In this document: positions 8,519 through 17,226 of the stretch, one piece after another | Position numbering within the stretch: the stretch's first letter is position 1 | Layout: each line of letters begins with the position of its first letter | Assembly: GCA_015233135.1 (NCBI GenBank) | Contig: JADFYH010000023.1 | Span: forward strand, 1 to 48,625 | Direction: 5' to 3' | DNA from: Deltaproteobacteria bacterium | GTDB lineage: Bacteria; UBA10199; JADFYH01 | Length of the DNA stretch: 48,625 nt | Notes under the pieces: generated by a model | Told to the model about the DNA's origin: nothing | What the model saw: the letters and a program-made list of their open reading frames with translations, nothing else | The model's database searches: none | Position numbers and translations under genes: made by a program

Positions 8519-10549
8519 ATGGGAATTATTATCGATGATATTCGCTTTACCCGTGAAGTACCACAGCCTACCGAAAGTGAGACCCCCTCACCACCGCGTC
8601 GTCATCACGGAAGGTCGCCTGCAGCAAGCGAATCCTCCACTCAGGGGTCTTATGTGGCCGATGTCATTTTTCGTGAAGAAGGGAATCCAAGACAACATCA
8701 TTTGATGTTAAGGAGGACGGCTCAATCTGATCCTGAGGATACCAATATTTTTCCAAGCACTGCAGCTTTTCGGTTTTTTCGTGATTTTAGAGCGACTCGT
8801 TTTGTTCCTATGCACTTTAATGAGCCAAATCGGCCTGAAATACAGGCTATCAATCATGCATCGCTAGATCTTAGCTCCCCTGACTTTCAACATAGAATTT
8901 TTATACAACAACTCCTTTCGGATCCCAGTCTTGGTGTGCCCTTCGACTTGGTGTTGGGGGGGGAGCGCATGCAAACAATGCTTTCTCAACACGAGGCGCT
9001 TTATAGATCTTTGCGTCTCTATGTGGGATTAAATGAAGCAAATGTGCAGGATGATATTTCTTTAGAGAGAGTGAGAACCTTGTTTTCAGGCTTAGGAAGT
9101 CTTTCCTATGCAGAGCAAGACATGTTGCAGGTGGGTTTTAGTGCACTGCTGACGGGAAATAGGCCTTACATTAACGATGTCGATACCTTCACTGCAGTCG
9201 CAGGACAACCCGGAGCCCTAAGCCGAACTTATCGCATTTTAGATGCCTTAAGCCTTTTGCACGATACTCAAAGGGCTTTTGAACCCAGCATAGAAGATGG
9301 GCATCAGGCTCCTCGTTTGGCGACTGTGCCAGATCTCGTTAAGGCCGGAGTACACCAGGTTGCAGCTCAATTGGTGAGTTATTTGTACTTGGGAACCCCT
9401 CCTTTAAATTCTTTTGGAGAGAACTTAATTAGTTTGGCCACAGAGCTTTATCGTTTATCCCCTGCAAACAATCGATACAATTTATTAGAGGTGATACAGG
9501 CAGACCTTATGGCGATGACGAGGGCAGAGGGAAGAGGCGACTTCTTTAGAAACTCTGCAAATCAGCGTCGTTTGACTGATTTGAGAAATCTTATTGGAAG
9601 ACCCGAAAATGCAGAGCGTCTGCGCTTGGCGCTTTTGCCTCCGGAGCAGGCCTTTGCACAGTCGCTGGCCGCTCGTCTGGTGAGAGACAATATTCTGACT
9701 CCAAGGACTCCGCATCCAGCAAGCGAAAACATTTCTGTCCCTTCCGGTTTTAATCAAACCTGGTTGAATCAGCACCTGCCTGAACTTGTGCTAGCTTGTT
9801 TGAATATTAATGCGAGTGGCCCGGTTCATCCTCTGGCCTCTGTAGAGGTTGTCCCTTCCACAAATGCTGCTCCGGCAGCACTTAGAATAAATGTAGGGAA
9901 CTTGAGAGAGAATTTGAACCGTCTCATTCAATCGCATCCCAATGAAAGATCCTTATACCAAGCAGCGGCCTTGGCCGTGGCCAGACATTTGTTTGGAAAT
10001 GGTCAGCCCCGAGACACATTAACTGCTTTTTATCGTAATGGAGATCAAACTTTTCACTTAACTTATGACGACCGTGCTCAGTTGAATGGCTATTACAATA
10101 GTCTCATTGCCAATCTGGCCAGGGATGAAGGGGCGAGTAATGCAGTGCGTGACTGGACTCCCCCTATTGCTGCGGCTGGGGCCGTTCTGGGAGGTGTAAT
10201 TGGAGCAACAGCCTGTATTTATATTGCATCTCACGACGTCGGTTGTGTTCCTGGTGAACCTAGTGTGGGTGGGGCTTTATCCGTGGGCTTTCTAGCCGCG
10301 GGAACTAGCCTTTTCCTGGGTCGAGTAATCTCTCCCCCTTCTACTCGAAGAAATGTGTTAATCACTGATTTGCTCTATGCAGGAACTGGTGCTGTAGTGG
10401 GGGTTGTAGCTGGAGGAGGAATTCCTTGGCTGCTTCCCACGCCAACACCTCCTGCAGGAACGCCTGTAACCCCTCCCCCTGTCATGCCTCCCCGACCCGC
10501 GACCGGTACGGTGATTCCTTCAGGCAATCCTACTCCTGGATCTCCTTAA
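8519..10549 (+). CDS. Large unrecognised protein with C-terminal membrane segments and a proline-rich tail
   Basis: I do not recognise this 676-aa protein. The start at 8519 follows AGAGGGGG, a strong ribosome-binding site. The first 60 residues are Ser/Pro/Arg-rich and probably disordered. A long mainly helical soluble region runs to about residue 540. Three hydrophobic segments follow (PPIAAAGAVLGGVIGATACI, VGFLAAGTSLFLG, AGTGAVVGVVAGGG), then a Pro/Thr-rich tail of about 45 residues (TPPAGTPVTPPPVMPPRP). The layout suggests a membrane-anchored cell-envelope protein. No enzymatic motif is visible. Confidence 0.6.
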   Translation: MGIIIDDIRFTREVPQPTESETPSPPRRHHGRSPAASESSTQGSYVADVIFREEGNPRQHHLMLRRTAQSDPEDTNIFPSTAAFRFFRDFRATRFVPMHFNEPNRPEIQAINHASLDLSSPDFQHRIFIQQLLSDPSLGVPFDLVLGGERMQTMLSQHEALYRSLRLYVGLNEANVQDDISLERVRTLFSGLGSLSYAEQDMLQVGFSALLTGNRPYINDVDTFTAVAGQPGALSRTYRILDALSLLHDTQRAFEPSIEDGHQAPRLATVPDLVKAGVHQVAAQLVSYLYLGTPPLNSFGENLISLATELYRLSPANNRYNLLEVIQADLMAMTRAEGRGDFFRNSANQRRLTDLRNLIGRPENAERLRLALLPPEQAFAQSLAARLVRDNILTPRTPHPASENISVPSGFNQTWLNQHLPELVLACLNINASGPVHPLASVEVVPSTNAAPAALRINVGNLRENLNRLIQSHPNERSLYQAAALAVARHLFGNGQPRDTLTAFYRNGDQTFHLTYDDRAQLNGYYNSLIANLARDEGASNAVRDWTPPIAAAGAVLGGVIGATACIYIASHDVGCVPGEPSVGGALSVGFLAAGTSLFLGRVISPPSTRRNVLITDLLYAGTGAVVGVVAGGGIPWLLPTPTPPAGTPVTPPPVMPPRPATGTVIPSGNPTPGSP

Positions 10550-10717
10550 AACCCAAAAGGATAAACAAAATTTTTTGGCTGCATCAAATCACTTGCAAAG
10601 TTTTTATAGCTTTGATTTAGAGTGTCCTTCCTTTTGTTGCGGGAGTCCTACAATACGAAAAGCAGGACCTCCGCCTGTAATCGCAGAGCTTGCGATTGAG
10701 CAGGCTCTACTCAACAT
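10550..10717. other. Intergenic stretch upstream of tRNA-Gly
   Basis: No gene is visible in these 168 bases. A near-palindrome, GGAGTCCT ... AGGACCTCC (about 10643-10675), could form a hairpin without a T-run. An AT-rich segment (TTTTTATAGCTTTGATTT) may hold the tRNA promoter, but no clear -35/-10 pair stands out. Confidence 0.35.
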
Positions 10718-10789
<72 letters not shown>

Positions 10790-10882
10790 TTTTTTGTATG
10801 TGCGCTCAGCATGAGTGTACATAGAGCAAGAGCTTACTAAGATTCTTCTTCTCTTTTTTCTTCGGCTGCATAGAGTCCCTCC

Positions 10883-13486
10883 ATGCAAGAAATTGAAGCC
10901 AAACCCAGTGTGAATCTCACCCCCATGCTACGCCAGTATTTGGAGCTGAAGCAGCAACACCAGGATGCCATTCTGTTTTTTCGCATGGGTGATTTCTACG
11001 AAATGTTTTTTGAAGATGCCCACAAGGCCTCGGCTATCTTGGAAATTGCGCTCACCAGTCGCAACAAGGGCGATGAAAATGCGGTGCCCATGTGTGGTGT
11101 TCCTTATCATGCGGCTTCTTCTTATATTGCTCGATTGGTTCAAGCAGGACTCAAGGTGGCCATTTGTGAGCAGATGGAAGATCCCTCGAGCGCCAAAGGA
11201 ATTGTACGCCGAGAAGTGGTGCGTGTGATTAGCCCTGGGCTTGTCTTGGAGGCCGAGTCGCTGGATGCGCGTGGTAATAATTATTTGGCCTCTCTCAGTT
11301 TTCATCAAGATCAGATTGGTTTTTCTTTTGTGGATATTTCTACCGGTGAAATGGGCGTGGCTTATTTTCAAACTCTGGAGGCCTTGCAGTCTGAGCTTCC
11401 CCTTCGTGCACCCAAAGAAATCATTGTGGCCCTTCAAGACCTGGAACATCCTTTTCTGAAAAATCTGAAAAATATTCTTCCTCACTGTGTGCTGCAAACT
11501 TATGCGGCAGAACTCGATTCGAGTAAAATTATCAATCAATTTTCTGACGAGTTTCAAAAATGTTGGAAGGCCTTGGGCCTTGAACAGGTGTCTCCTCTGG
11601 CTCAGCGGGCAGCGTTGCGCTTGCTGGCTTATATTCAGGAGGCCCTCAAAAGCAGTGTGAATCATCTGCATGAAATCCATTGGGTGAAAGAACAAGGGCA
11701 TCTGGTGCTGGATGCCACCACGGTTCGTAGTCTGGAACTCGTGCGCAATTTGCAAGAAGGTGGTACCTGGGGCACTCTCTTTCAGGTGCTGGACAACACC
11801 AAAACCTCAATGGGAGCACGGAAATTGAAGAGTTGGATTTTATATCCGCTCAATTCCATTGCGGCAATTCTTCAGCGTCAGCAAGCGATTGCGGAACTTT
11901 TAGAAAACTCCTTTTTATCGGAGCCGCTGTCGGGCCTGCTGGCTCAAGTGATCGACTTGGAACGTCAAAATAGCCGCATGGCCACTGGCATTGCTAATGC
12001 GAGGGATGTCTATGCCGTTGGAAAAAGTCTGGAGCTGCTTCCTCAAATTCAAGAAAATATTTCACATTTTCACTCTGCCTTTTTTCAAGGCCTGCTTGCC
12101 GATTGGGAAAATTTGAAGGATTTGAGTTCGAATATCCTCAATCTATTGAGAGAAGATGCCCCTCTTACCTTGCGTGAAGGGGGCTTGATTCGCGACGGGG
12201 TACATGCAGAGTTGGATGAACTGCGCGCCATTGAAAGAGATGGAAAAGGGCATCTGGCGAAAATGGAAGAAGAGGAAAAGCAGAGGTCGGGAATAAGTTC
12301 TCTCAAAATTCGTTACAACCGGGTGTTCGGCTATTACATCGAAATTTCCAACACCAAGCGCGATCAAGTGCCTGCACGTTATATCCGCAAACAAACCCTG
12401 GTGAATGCTGAGCGTTACATCACTCCCGAACTCAAATCTTATGAAGAAAAAGTATTAGGCGCCGAAGGACGTATTCGTGTGCTGGAATATGAATTGTTTA
12501 GCCAACTGAGGACTCAGCTTGCAACTCAAGCTTCTAAAGTCTCTAAAATGGCCCGTAAAATTGCCGAGATGGATGCCCTGCTTTCGCTTTCAGCTGTGGC
12601 GAAAGAAAATAATTATTGCTGTCCTGATTTTGTAAGTTCCGAAGAATTAAACATTATCGAAGGTCGTCATCCGGTATTAGAAAAGTTGTTTCCCAGCAAT
12701 CGTTTTGTGCCCAACGATGTATTATTAAATGGAGATACTTGCCGTCTGATGCTCATCACCGGCCCCAACATGGCCGGCAAATCGACGATTCTTCGTCAAA
12801 CCGCAGTCATTGCCATGCTGGCTCACATGGGGTCTTACGTGCCCGCAAGATCTTGCCGGCTCAGTTTACTCGACAGAATTTTTACGCGCATTGGGGCTTC
12901 GGATAATCTTTCGAAAAATCAATCCACTTTCTGGGTGGAGATGGAAGAGACCGCGCATATTTTGGCTACTGCAACTTCTAAAAGTTTAATCATTTTGGAT
13001 GAGATTGGCCGGGGCACTTCTACCTACGATGGTTTGTCGGTGGCCTGGTCTGTGGCAGAATATCTGCACGATGTGGTGAAGGCCAAGGCCTTGTTTGCCA
13101 CCCATTATCATGAGCTCATCCAGCTTGCGGATGAAAAAAAAGCCCTTCAAAATTTTCACATTGCGGTGAAGGAATGGAAGGGCGAAATTCTGTTTTTGTA
13201 TCAGTTAGTACCCGGGGGCACTTCACAAAGCTATGGGGTCAAAGTCGCGTCGCTGGCAGGGATTCCCAAAAAAGTAATTGGTCGAGCCGAGGAAATTTTA
13301 AAGCAGCTCAGTGAAAAAAATCCTCCTCAACCCACTCCTGCCAGCGAAAGTCTCCAGATGCCTCTCTTTACGCGAGAAGAAAATCCGCTTATCAAGGAGA
13401 TAGAAAATTTACAAATCGATCATTTAACTCCCTTGGAGGCTTTGCAGATACTCTATGCTTTTCAAAAGAAAATTCGCGGCCTTTAA
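10883..13486 (+). CDS. mutS: DNA mismatch repair protein MutS
   Basis: MutS recognises base mismatches and small loops and starts methyl-independent or methyl-directed repair with MutL. The 867-aa protein has the mismatch-wedge motif GDFYEMF (about residue 36), the connector and lever domains, and a C-terminal ABC-type ATPase. The ATPase shows Walker A GPNMAGKSTILRQ (about 629), the STFWVEM signature region, Walker B SLIILDEIGRGTST and the FATHYHEL switch. The length is typical of full MutS1. The ATG at 10883 is the first in frame. Its end overlaps the likely glnD start by 32 bp. Confidence 0.97.
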   Translation: MQEIEAKPSVNLTPMLRQYLELKQQHQDAILFFRMGDFYEMFFEDAHKASAILEIALTSRNKGDENAVPMCGVPYHAASSYIARLVQAGLKVAICEQMEDPSSAKGIVRREVVRVISPGLVLEAESLDARGNNYLASLSFHQDQIGFSFVDISTGEMGVAYFQTLEALQSELPLRAPKEIIVALQDLEHPFLKNLKNILPHCVLQTYAAELDSSKIINQFSDEFQKCWKALGLEQVSPLAQRAALRLLAYIQEALKSSVNHLHEIHWVKEQGHLVLDATTVRSLELVRNLQEGGTWGTLFQVLDNTKTSMGARKLKSWILYPLNSIAAILQRQQAIAELLENSFLSEPLSGLLAQVIDLERQNSRMATGIANARDVYAVGKSLELLPQIQENISHFHSAFFQGLLADWENLKDLSSNILNLLREDAPLTLREGGLIRDGVHAELDELRAIERDGKGHLAKMEEEEKQRSGISSLKIRYNRVFGYYIEISNTKRDQVPARYIRKQTLVNAERYITPELKSYEEKVLGAEGRIRVLEYELFSQLRTQLATQASKVSKMARKIAEMDALLSLSAVAKENNYCCPDFVSSEELNIIEGRHPVLEKLFPSNRFVPNDVLLNGDTCRLMLITGPNMAGKSTILRQTAVIAMLAHMGSYVPARSCRLSLLDRIFTRIGASDNLSKNQSTFWVEMEETAHILATATSKSLIILDEIGRGTSTYDGLSVAWSVAEYLHDVVKAKALFATHYHELIQLADEKKALQNFHIAVKEWKGEILFLYQLVPGGTSQSYGVKVASLAGIPKKVIGRAEEILKQLSEKNPPQPTPASESLQMPLFTREENPLIKEIENLQIDHLTPLEALQILYAFQKKIRGL

Positions 13487-16187
13487 AAAAGAGGCCATCC
13501 ATCTTTTACACGAAGTCTCGGAAGACCTGTCTGTCTATCGTATTCCCTTTAAGATTGGGGAAAGTGCGGTAGAATCGGCGCGTGAATATCGCGAACACTG
13601 CCAGGAAACCTTGAGGAAGATGGAGCTGGAAGCTTATTCCAGTGATTTTTTGGTTCGCTTGGCCTCGCTTTACATGGATGATTTGATTTTAACCTTGTTT
13701 GAACGCGCGGATTGGCTTTTTCAGGAAACTCATCCCAAACATCCCCGAAAGTGCGCCCTCTTTGCCTTGGGGGGCTATGGCCGCTCCGAAATGAATTTGC
13801 ATTCGGATGTGGATTTGCTTTTTGTTTATCCGGATGCTCCGGATGAATATGTCAATTATCTCACCGATGCGATTCTGTATGTGCTTTGGGATATAAAACT
13901 CGAAGTGGGTTCTGCCACCCGCAGCCTCAAAGATTGCCAGAAAATCATGCGTGGGGATGTCGTTACTTTCACCAGTTATTTGGATCAGCGTTATTTGGCT
14001 GGAAACCAGGAAACGGCTCAAAAATTAATTCTGCTGCTGGGTGAAGAACTTGCTTCCAAAAATAATACCCGGATTTTTGCAGAAGCTAAACGTAAGGAAA
14101 TGCTGGAACGGCATCAAAAATATGGGGCCTCAGTTTATATCCTAGAACCTAATTTGAAGGAAGGGGAAGGGGGCTTGCGTGATTATCAAACCCTGCTTTG
14201 GATTGGGCTAGCGCTTTCGAGCTTCAGACATCTGGAAGATTTTGTCATGGCGGGGATCTTGACAGAAGGTTCTTTTAACGAACTGATCAGCGCCAGAAAT
14301 TTTTTATGGAGGCTTCGCAATGCCATCCATTTCAGGGTTCAGAAAAAAAGTGACCAGCTTACTTTTCCTTTGCAGGAGCAAATTGCCAGGGAATTTGGTT
14401 TTGAAGAGAGTGGGGGAGTGCTGGCCGTCGAAAAATTCATGCAGTGCTATTATCATCATGCGGCCAACATCAAGCGCATCACCAGTTTGGCCATCTCTCT
14501 GCTTATTCAAGCTCCCGAAAAAAGATTGAAGATTATCCAGAAGAAAAGCACAGAACATTTTGATGAATATTTTGGTCGCCTCGAAGGAAGAATTGTCCCG
14601 CTCAAACAGGATGTGTTTGAAAAAAATCCGCTCAATCTGCTGAATGTTTTTTTGATTGCACAGAGAGAAAATCTGGCCCTCGATGAAGAATGTCTCCGCC
14701 TGCTGACCCTCAATGTGACTTTGGTAGATGAAGAATATCTTAAAAAAGCGGAAGTGCAGGAAAGGATACGGGAACTTTTTGGGCACATTCGAGGCTTGGG
14801 TCGTATTCTTACCCTCATGCACGATGTCCGCTTGCTCGACCGACTGATCCCCGAATTTGGCGAGGTGCTCTATCGTGTGCAGCACGATGTGTATCATATC
14901 TATACCGTGGATACCCATTCCATTGTTGCGGTTTACGAACTGACGAAATTGCTGGAAGGGGCCTATGATGAAGAGTTTCCCCTCTTTAAAGACGTGCTGC
15001 TGCAAACCCCTCGTCCTGACTTGCTGGCCTTGGGGACTTTTTTTCACGATGTGGGAAAAGGTCGCGGAAAAAATCATTCGATAGTGGGCGCGGAGATGGC
15101 GCATCGAGCGGCACAGCGCATGGGCTACGACGACAAGGAATGTGAAACGGTTGAGTTTCTGGTGAAGAGTCATTTGCTGATGCCCCATCTTTCCCAACGC
15201 CGCGATCTGGGCGACAGCAATCTCATTATTCAGTTCGCCAGGTCGATGCAGCACATGGACAACCTCAATATGCTATTTCTGCTTACCTGGGCGGACATCC
15301 GCGCAGTGGGGCCCGAGGTGTGGACTCCCTGGAAGGGGAGTTTGCTGACGCAACTCTACCAGCGAACGAAACAGGTTTTGGAATCGGGGAATTTTACCAA
15401 AGAGCGGGCTGAAAAAATGATGTTGGAGGTGCGAGACGAAGTGGTGGCTGCTTTGGGAAATCACGTAGACAGCAGCGTTAAACGTGATTTTCTGGATCAG
15501 ATGCCCATTAAATACTTCTTGGCTCACAGCCCTGCTGAAATTGCCAGCCATTTGAAGCAGATTGAAGAAGTGGGCCTAGGTCATATTTTGATTCAGATCA
15601 CTGAACTCAAAGATGAAAATATGAATGAGCTTTTACTGCATGCTTCTTCCACCCCAGGTTTACTCGCCAAAACCACGGGAGTGCTGGCGGTAAACAATTT
15701 GAATATTCTGGAAGCCAAACAATATATATCCAAAAACGGCTGGGCCTTAATTAGCCTGCGTTTCACGGATATTCAGGGGCAAATGCTCAGCGAACATCGG
15801 CGTTGGGATCTGCTGAAAAAAGATTTACTCGATATCTTTGAGGGTCGATTGCGGATTTCGGATCTTATTGAACAACGCAAAAGACCTTCATGGCTCACCA
15901 AAAAAGTAGCTCGCAATCTGCCCACTCGCATTGAGATCGATAACGATGTGTCCGCCTACTATACCATCATCGAAATCTACGCCAACGACCGGGTGGGGAT
16001 CTTGTATCAAATACTAACGGCCCTCTCCAGTCTAGGCTTGTACGTGGATGTTTCAAAAATTTCCACCAAGGTTGATCAAGTGGCCGACGTGTTTTATGTG
16101 AAAGATATTTTTGGTCAGAAAATTATGGAATCTGAAAAATTAAAAAGAATTAAAATGGAATTGTTAAAAGTGATAGAAGGGGATTAA
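13455..16187 (+). CDS. glnD: Bifunctional uridylyltransferase/uridylyl-removing enzyme GlnD
   Basis: GlnD uridylylates PII proteins when glutamine is low and removes UMP when it is high, so it is the main nitrogen sensor. The 910-aa sequence shows the nucleotidyltransferase motif ALGGYGRSEMNLHSDVDLLF (about residues 97-116). The HD hydrolase site follows in TFFHDVGKGRGKNHS (about 528-542). Two ACT domains for glutamine sensing end the protein, around SSTPGLLAKTTGVLAVNNLN and NDRVGILYQILTALSSLGLY. The start overlaps mutS by 32 bp; a later start would still keep the NT domain. Both catalytic sites look intact. Confidence 0.94.
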   Translation: MLFKRKFAAFKKEAIHLLHEVSEDLSVYRIPFKIGESAVESAREYREHCQETLRKMELEAYSSDFLVRLASLYMDDLILTLFERADWLFQETHPKHPRKCALFALGGYGRSEMNLHSDVDLLFVYPDAPDEYVNYLTDAILYVLWDIKLEVGSATRSLKDCQKIMRGDVVTFTSYLDQRYLAGNQETAQKLILLLGEELASKNNTRIFAEAKRKEMLERHQKYGASVYILEPNLKEGEGGLRDYQTLLWIGLALSSFRHLEDFVMAGILTEGSFNELISARNFLWRLRNAIHFRVQKKSDQLTFPLQEQIAREFGFEESGGVLAVEKFMQCYYHHAANIKRITSLAISLLIQAPEKRLKIIQKKSTEHFDEYFGRLEGRIVPLKQDVFEKNPLNLLNVFLIAQRENLALDEECLRLLTLNVTLVDEEYLKKAEVQERIRELFGHIRGLGRILTLMHDVRLLDRLIPEFGEVLYRVQHDVYHIYTVDTHSIVAVYELTKLLEGAYDEEFPLFKDVLLQTPRPDLLALGTFFHDVGKGRGKNHSIVGAEMAHRAAQRMGYDDKECETVEFLVKSHLLMPHLSQRRDLGDSNLIIQFARSMQHMDNLNMLFLLTWADIRAVGPEVWTPWKGSLLTQLYQRTKQVLESGNFTKERAEKMMLEVRDEVVAALGNHVDSSVKRDFLDQMPIKYFLAHSPAEIASHLKQIEEVGLGHILIQITELKDENMNELLLHASSTPGLLAKTTGVLAVNNLNILEAKQYISKNGWALISLRFTDIQGQMLSEHRRWDLLKKDLLDIFEGRLRISDLIEQRKRPSWLTKKVARNLPTRIEIDNDVSAYYTIIEIYANDRVGILYQILTALSSLGLYVDVSKISTKVDQVADVFYVKDIFGQKIMESEKLKRIKMELLKVIEGD

Positions 16188-16191
16188 TTTA

Positions 16192-16410
16192 ATGAAATGG
16201 TTTGAACTCCTCATTTTTATCCTAAGCATCCTGGGTCTTTTCTTCTGGGTCCTTCGCTTGCGCCTGCGCGAGCAGTTTTTTTTAAACAAGAAAACCAAAG
16301 AAGCTATTTCGCCCGAACTCCGAAAAAGTTTGGAAGAGGAATCTGCCGAGAGTAAACGTAAAAAAGAGAAATTTGAAAATATTATGAAAAATTTTGGTAT
16401 TGAGGAATAA
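16192..16410 (+). CDS. Small single-span membrane protein
   Basis: This 72-aa protein starts 4 bp after the glnD stop, with AAGGGGAT inside glnD as its ribosome-binding site, so it is co-transcribed with glnD. Residues 4-23 (FELLIFILSILGLFFWVLRL) form one membrane segment. A basic, then mixed-charge, probably coiled-coil tail follows (RKSLEEESAESKRKKEKFEN). No family is recognised. Confidence 0.6.
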   Translation: MKWFELLIFILSILGLFFWVLRLRLREQFFLNKKTKEAISPELRKSLEEESAESKRKKEKFENIMKNFGIEE

Positions 16411-16514
16411 TCGGTTTTGACGCAGTACGTAATAAAAACCTGAGAAATGAAAGCTTTTACAGCTTTTTGATTGCCAAGATTTTTTGACTTGGCTATATCC
16501 TTCAAACTTTTTCT

Positions 16515-16859
16515 ATGTCCCCAAAAATAAAAATCTGCAAAGAAAACAAGTGTTCAAATGCCCAGACGACAGAGGGTTTTTGCCGTTTTCACTACCTCAA
16601 AAATTGGTCCAAGATTCAGGCTGAAAAAAAGAAAAAATCGGCGAAGGCCCTAGAACGCTATGTAGACAGTATCTTAAAGCGAAATCCCGACGCAAAGACG
16701 GTACAAAAACGTTCAGTAGATGCCGATCCCCTCGATTTCGAAGGGACGACCACGCCCTTCTTTTCCCGGGATGATTTTGATGATGTGATGGAAGATTTGG
16801 GATATAAAGAAGATCTTGATCGATTGTTAGATAACATCAAAGTTGACAAAGATTTTTAA
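16515..16859 (+). CDS. Small protein with an N-terminal Cys/His putative zinc motif
   Basis: The 114-aa product begins with C-x4-C-x7-C-x3-H (KICKENKCSNAQTTEGFCRF, then H; Cys 8, 13 and 21, His 25), a likely small zinc-binding knuckle. A highly basic segment follows (QAEKKKKSAKALERY), and the C-terminus is acidic (RDDFDDVMEDLGYKEDLDRL). The polarity suggests nucleic-acid or protein binding, but no family is recognised. The start at 16515 lacks an obvious Shine-Dalgarno sequence. Confidence 0.6.
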   Translation: MSPKIKICKENKCSNAQTTEGFCRFHYLKNWSKIQAEKKKKSAKALERYVDSILKRNPDAKTVQKRSVDADPLDFEGTTTPFFSRDDFDDVMEDLGYKEDLDRLLDNIKVDKDF

Positions 16860-16865
16860 TTATTC

Positions 16866-16883
16866 GTTGAGACCCTTCTCAAC
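16866..16883 (+). terminator. Short hairpin after the 114-aa gene
   Basis: GTTGAGA-CCCT-TCTCAAC forms a 7-bp stem with a 4-nt loop just after the stop codon. No T-run follows, so it may end transcription weakly or only stabilise the 3' end. Confidence 0.4.
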
Positions 16884-16910
16884 ATCGAAACAATAAATTT
16901 GTAAAATTTC

Positions 16911-17226
16911 TGACATCCCCCCTGGGTAAAAGTTGTCTCTTTCTAAGAGAAAAATCATCCTTTCTTTTAACTTTTTCTGGCATCCTTTGACAAGTTTAAC
17001 GGGAATGTATTTTGCACACCTAAACCCCTGTTAGGGCGAACGGAAAAAATCATTATTAAAAAACTGGATGTGAAAGAGACTGAAAAGTTCCAGAAGATGC
17101 TAGGTGAAGTTTCTTCGATCTTTATGTATTACTGAAAGATCCTTCCCCTCGACTTCTGTAGAGAATTTTATTTCTTTTCTTTTCATGTTATTTTTTCTCA
17201 TTCACTTTTTGAATTAAGGGGGGGCT
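16911..17226 (+). promoter_or_regulatory. Duplicated 316-bp leader, copy 1, upstream of a secreted pectate-lyase-like gene
   Basis: This non-genic stretch is closely similar to 19967-20279, which precedes the paralogous gene. Shared blocks include CCCCCCTGGGTAAAA, ACAAGTTTAA, CACCTAAACCCCTGTTAGGG and AACTGGATGTGAAAGAG. Both end in the same ribosome-binding site, GGGGGGGCTATG. Within it one frame stays open in both copies (reading KFNGNVFC-PKPLLGR-EKIIIKKLDVKE), and several differences between copies are at third codon positions. It could encode a very short peptide, be a conserved 5' UTR, or be a remnant coding piece. No usual start codon is evident. Confidence 0.5.

Noticed and set aside
10643-10675. 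Hairpin before tRNA-Gly as a T-box or riboswitch
   Set aside because: No conserved riboswitch core and no regulated gene directly after it other than the tRNA.
14304-15254. 316-codon minus-strand open frame inside glnD
   Set aside because: Composition and lack of start signals mark it as a shadow of the well-supported glnD.
16994-17080. Leader block as a cyclic-di-GMP riboswitch
   Set aside because: The conserved GEMM core sequence is not present.
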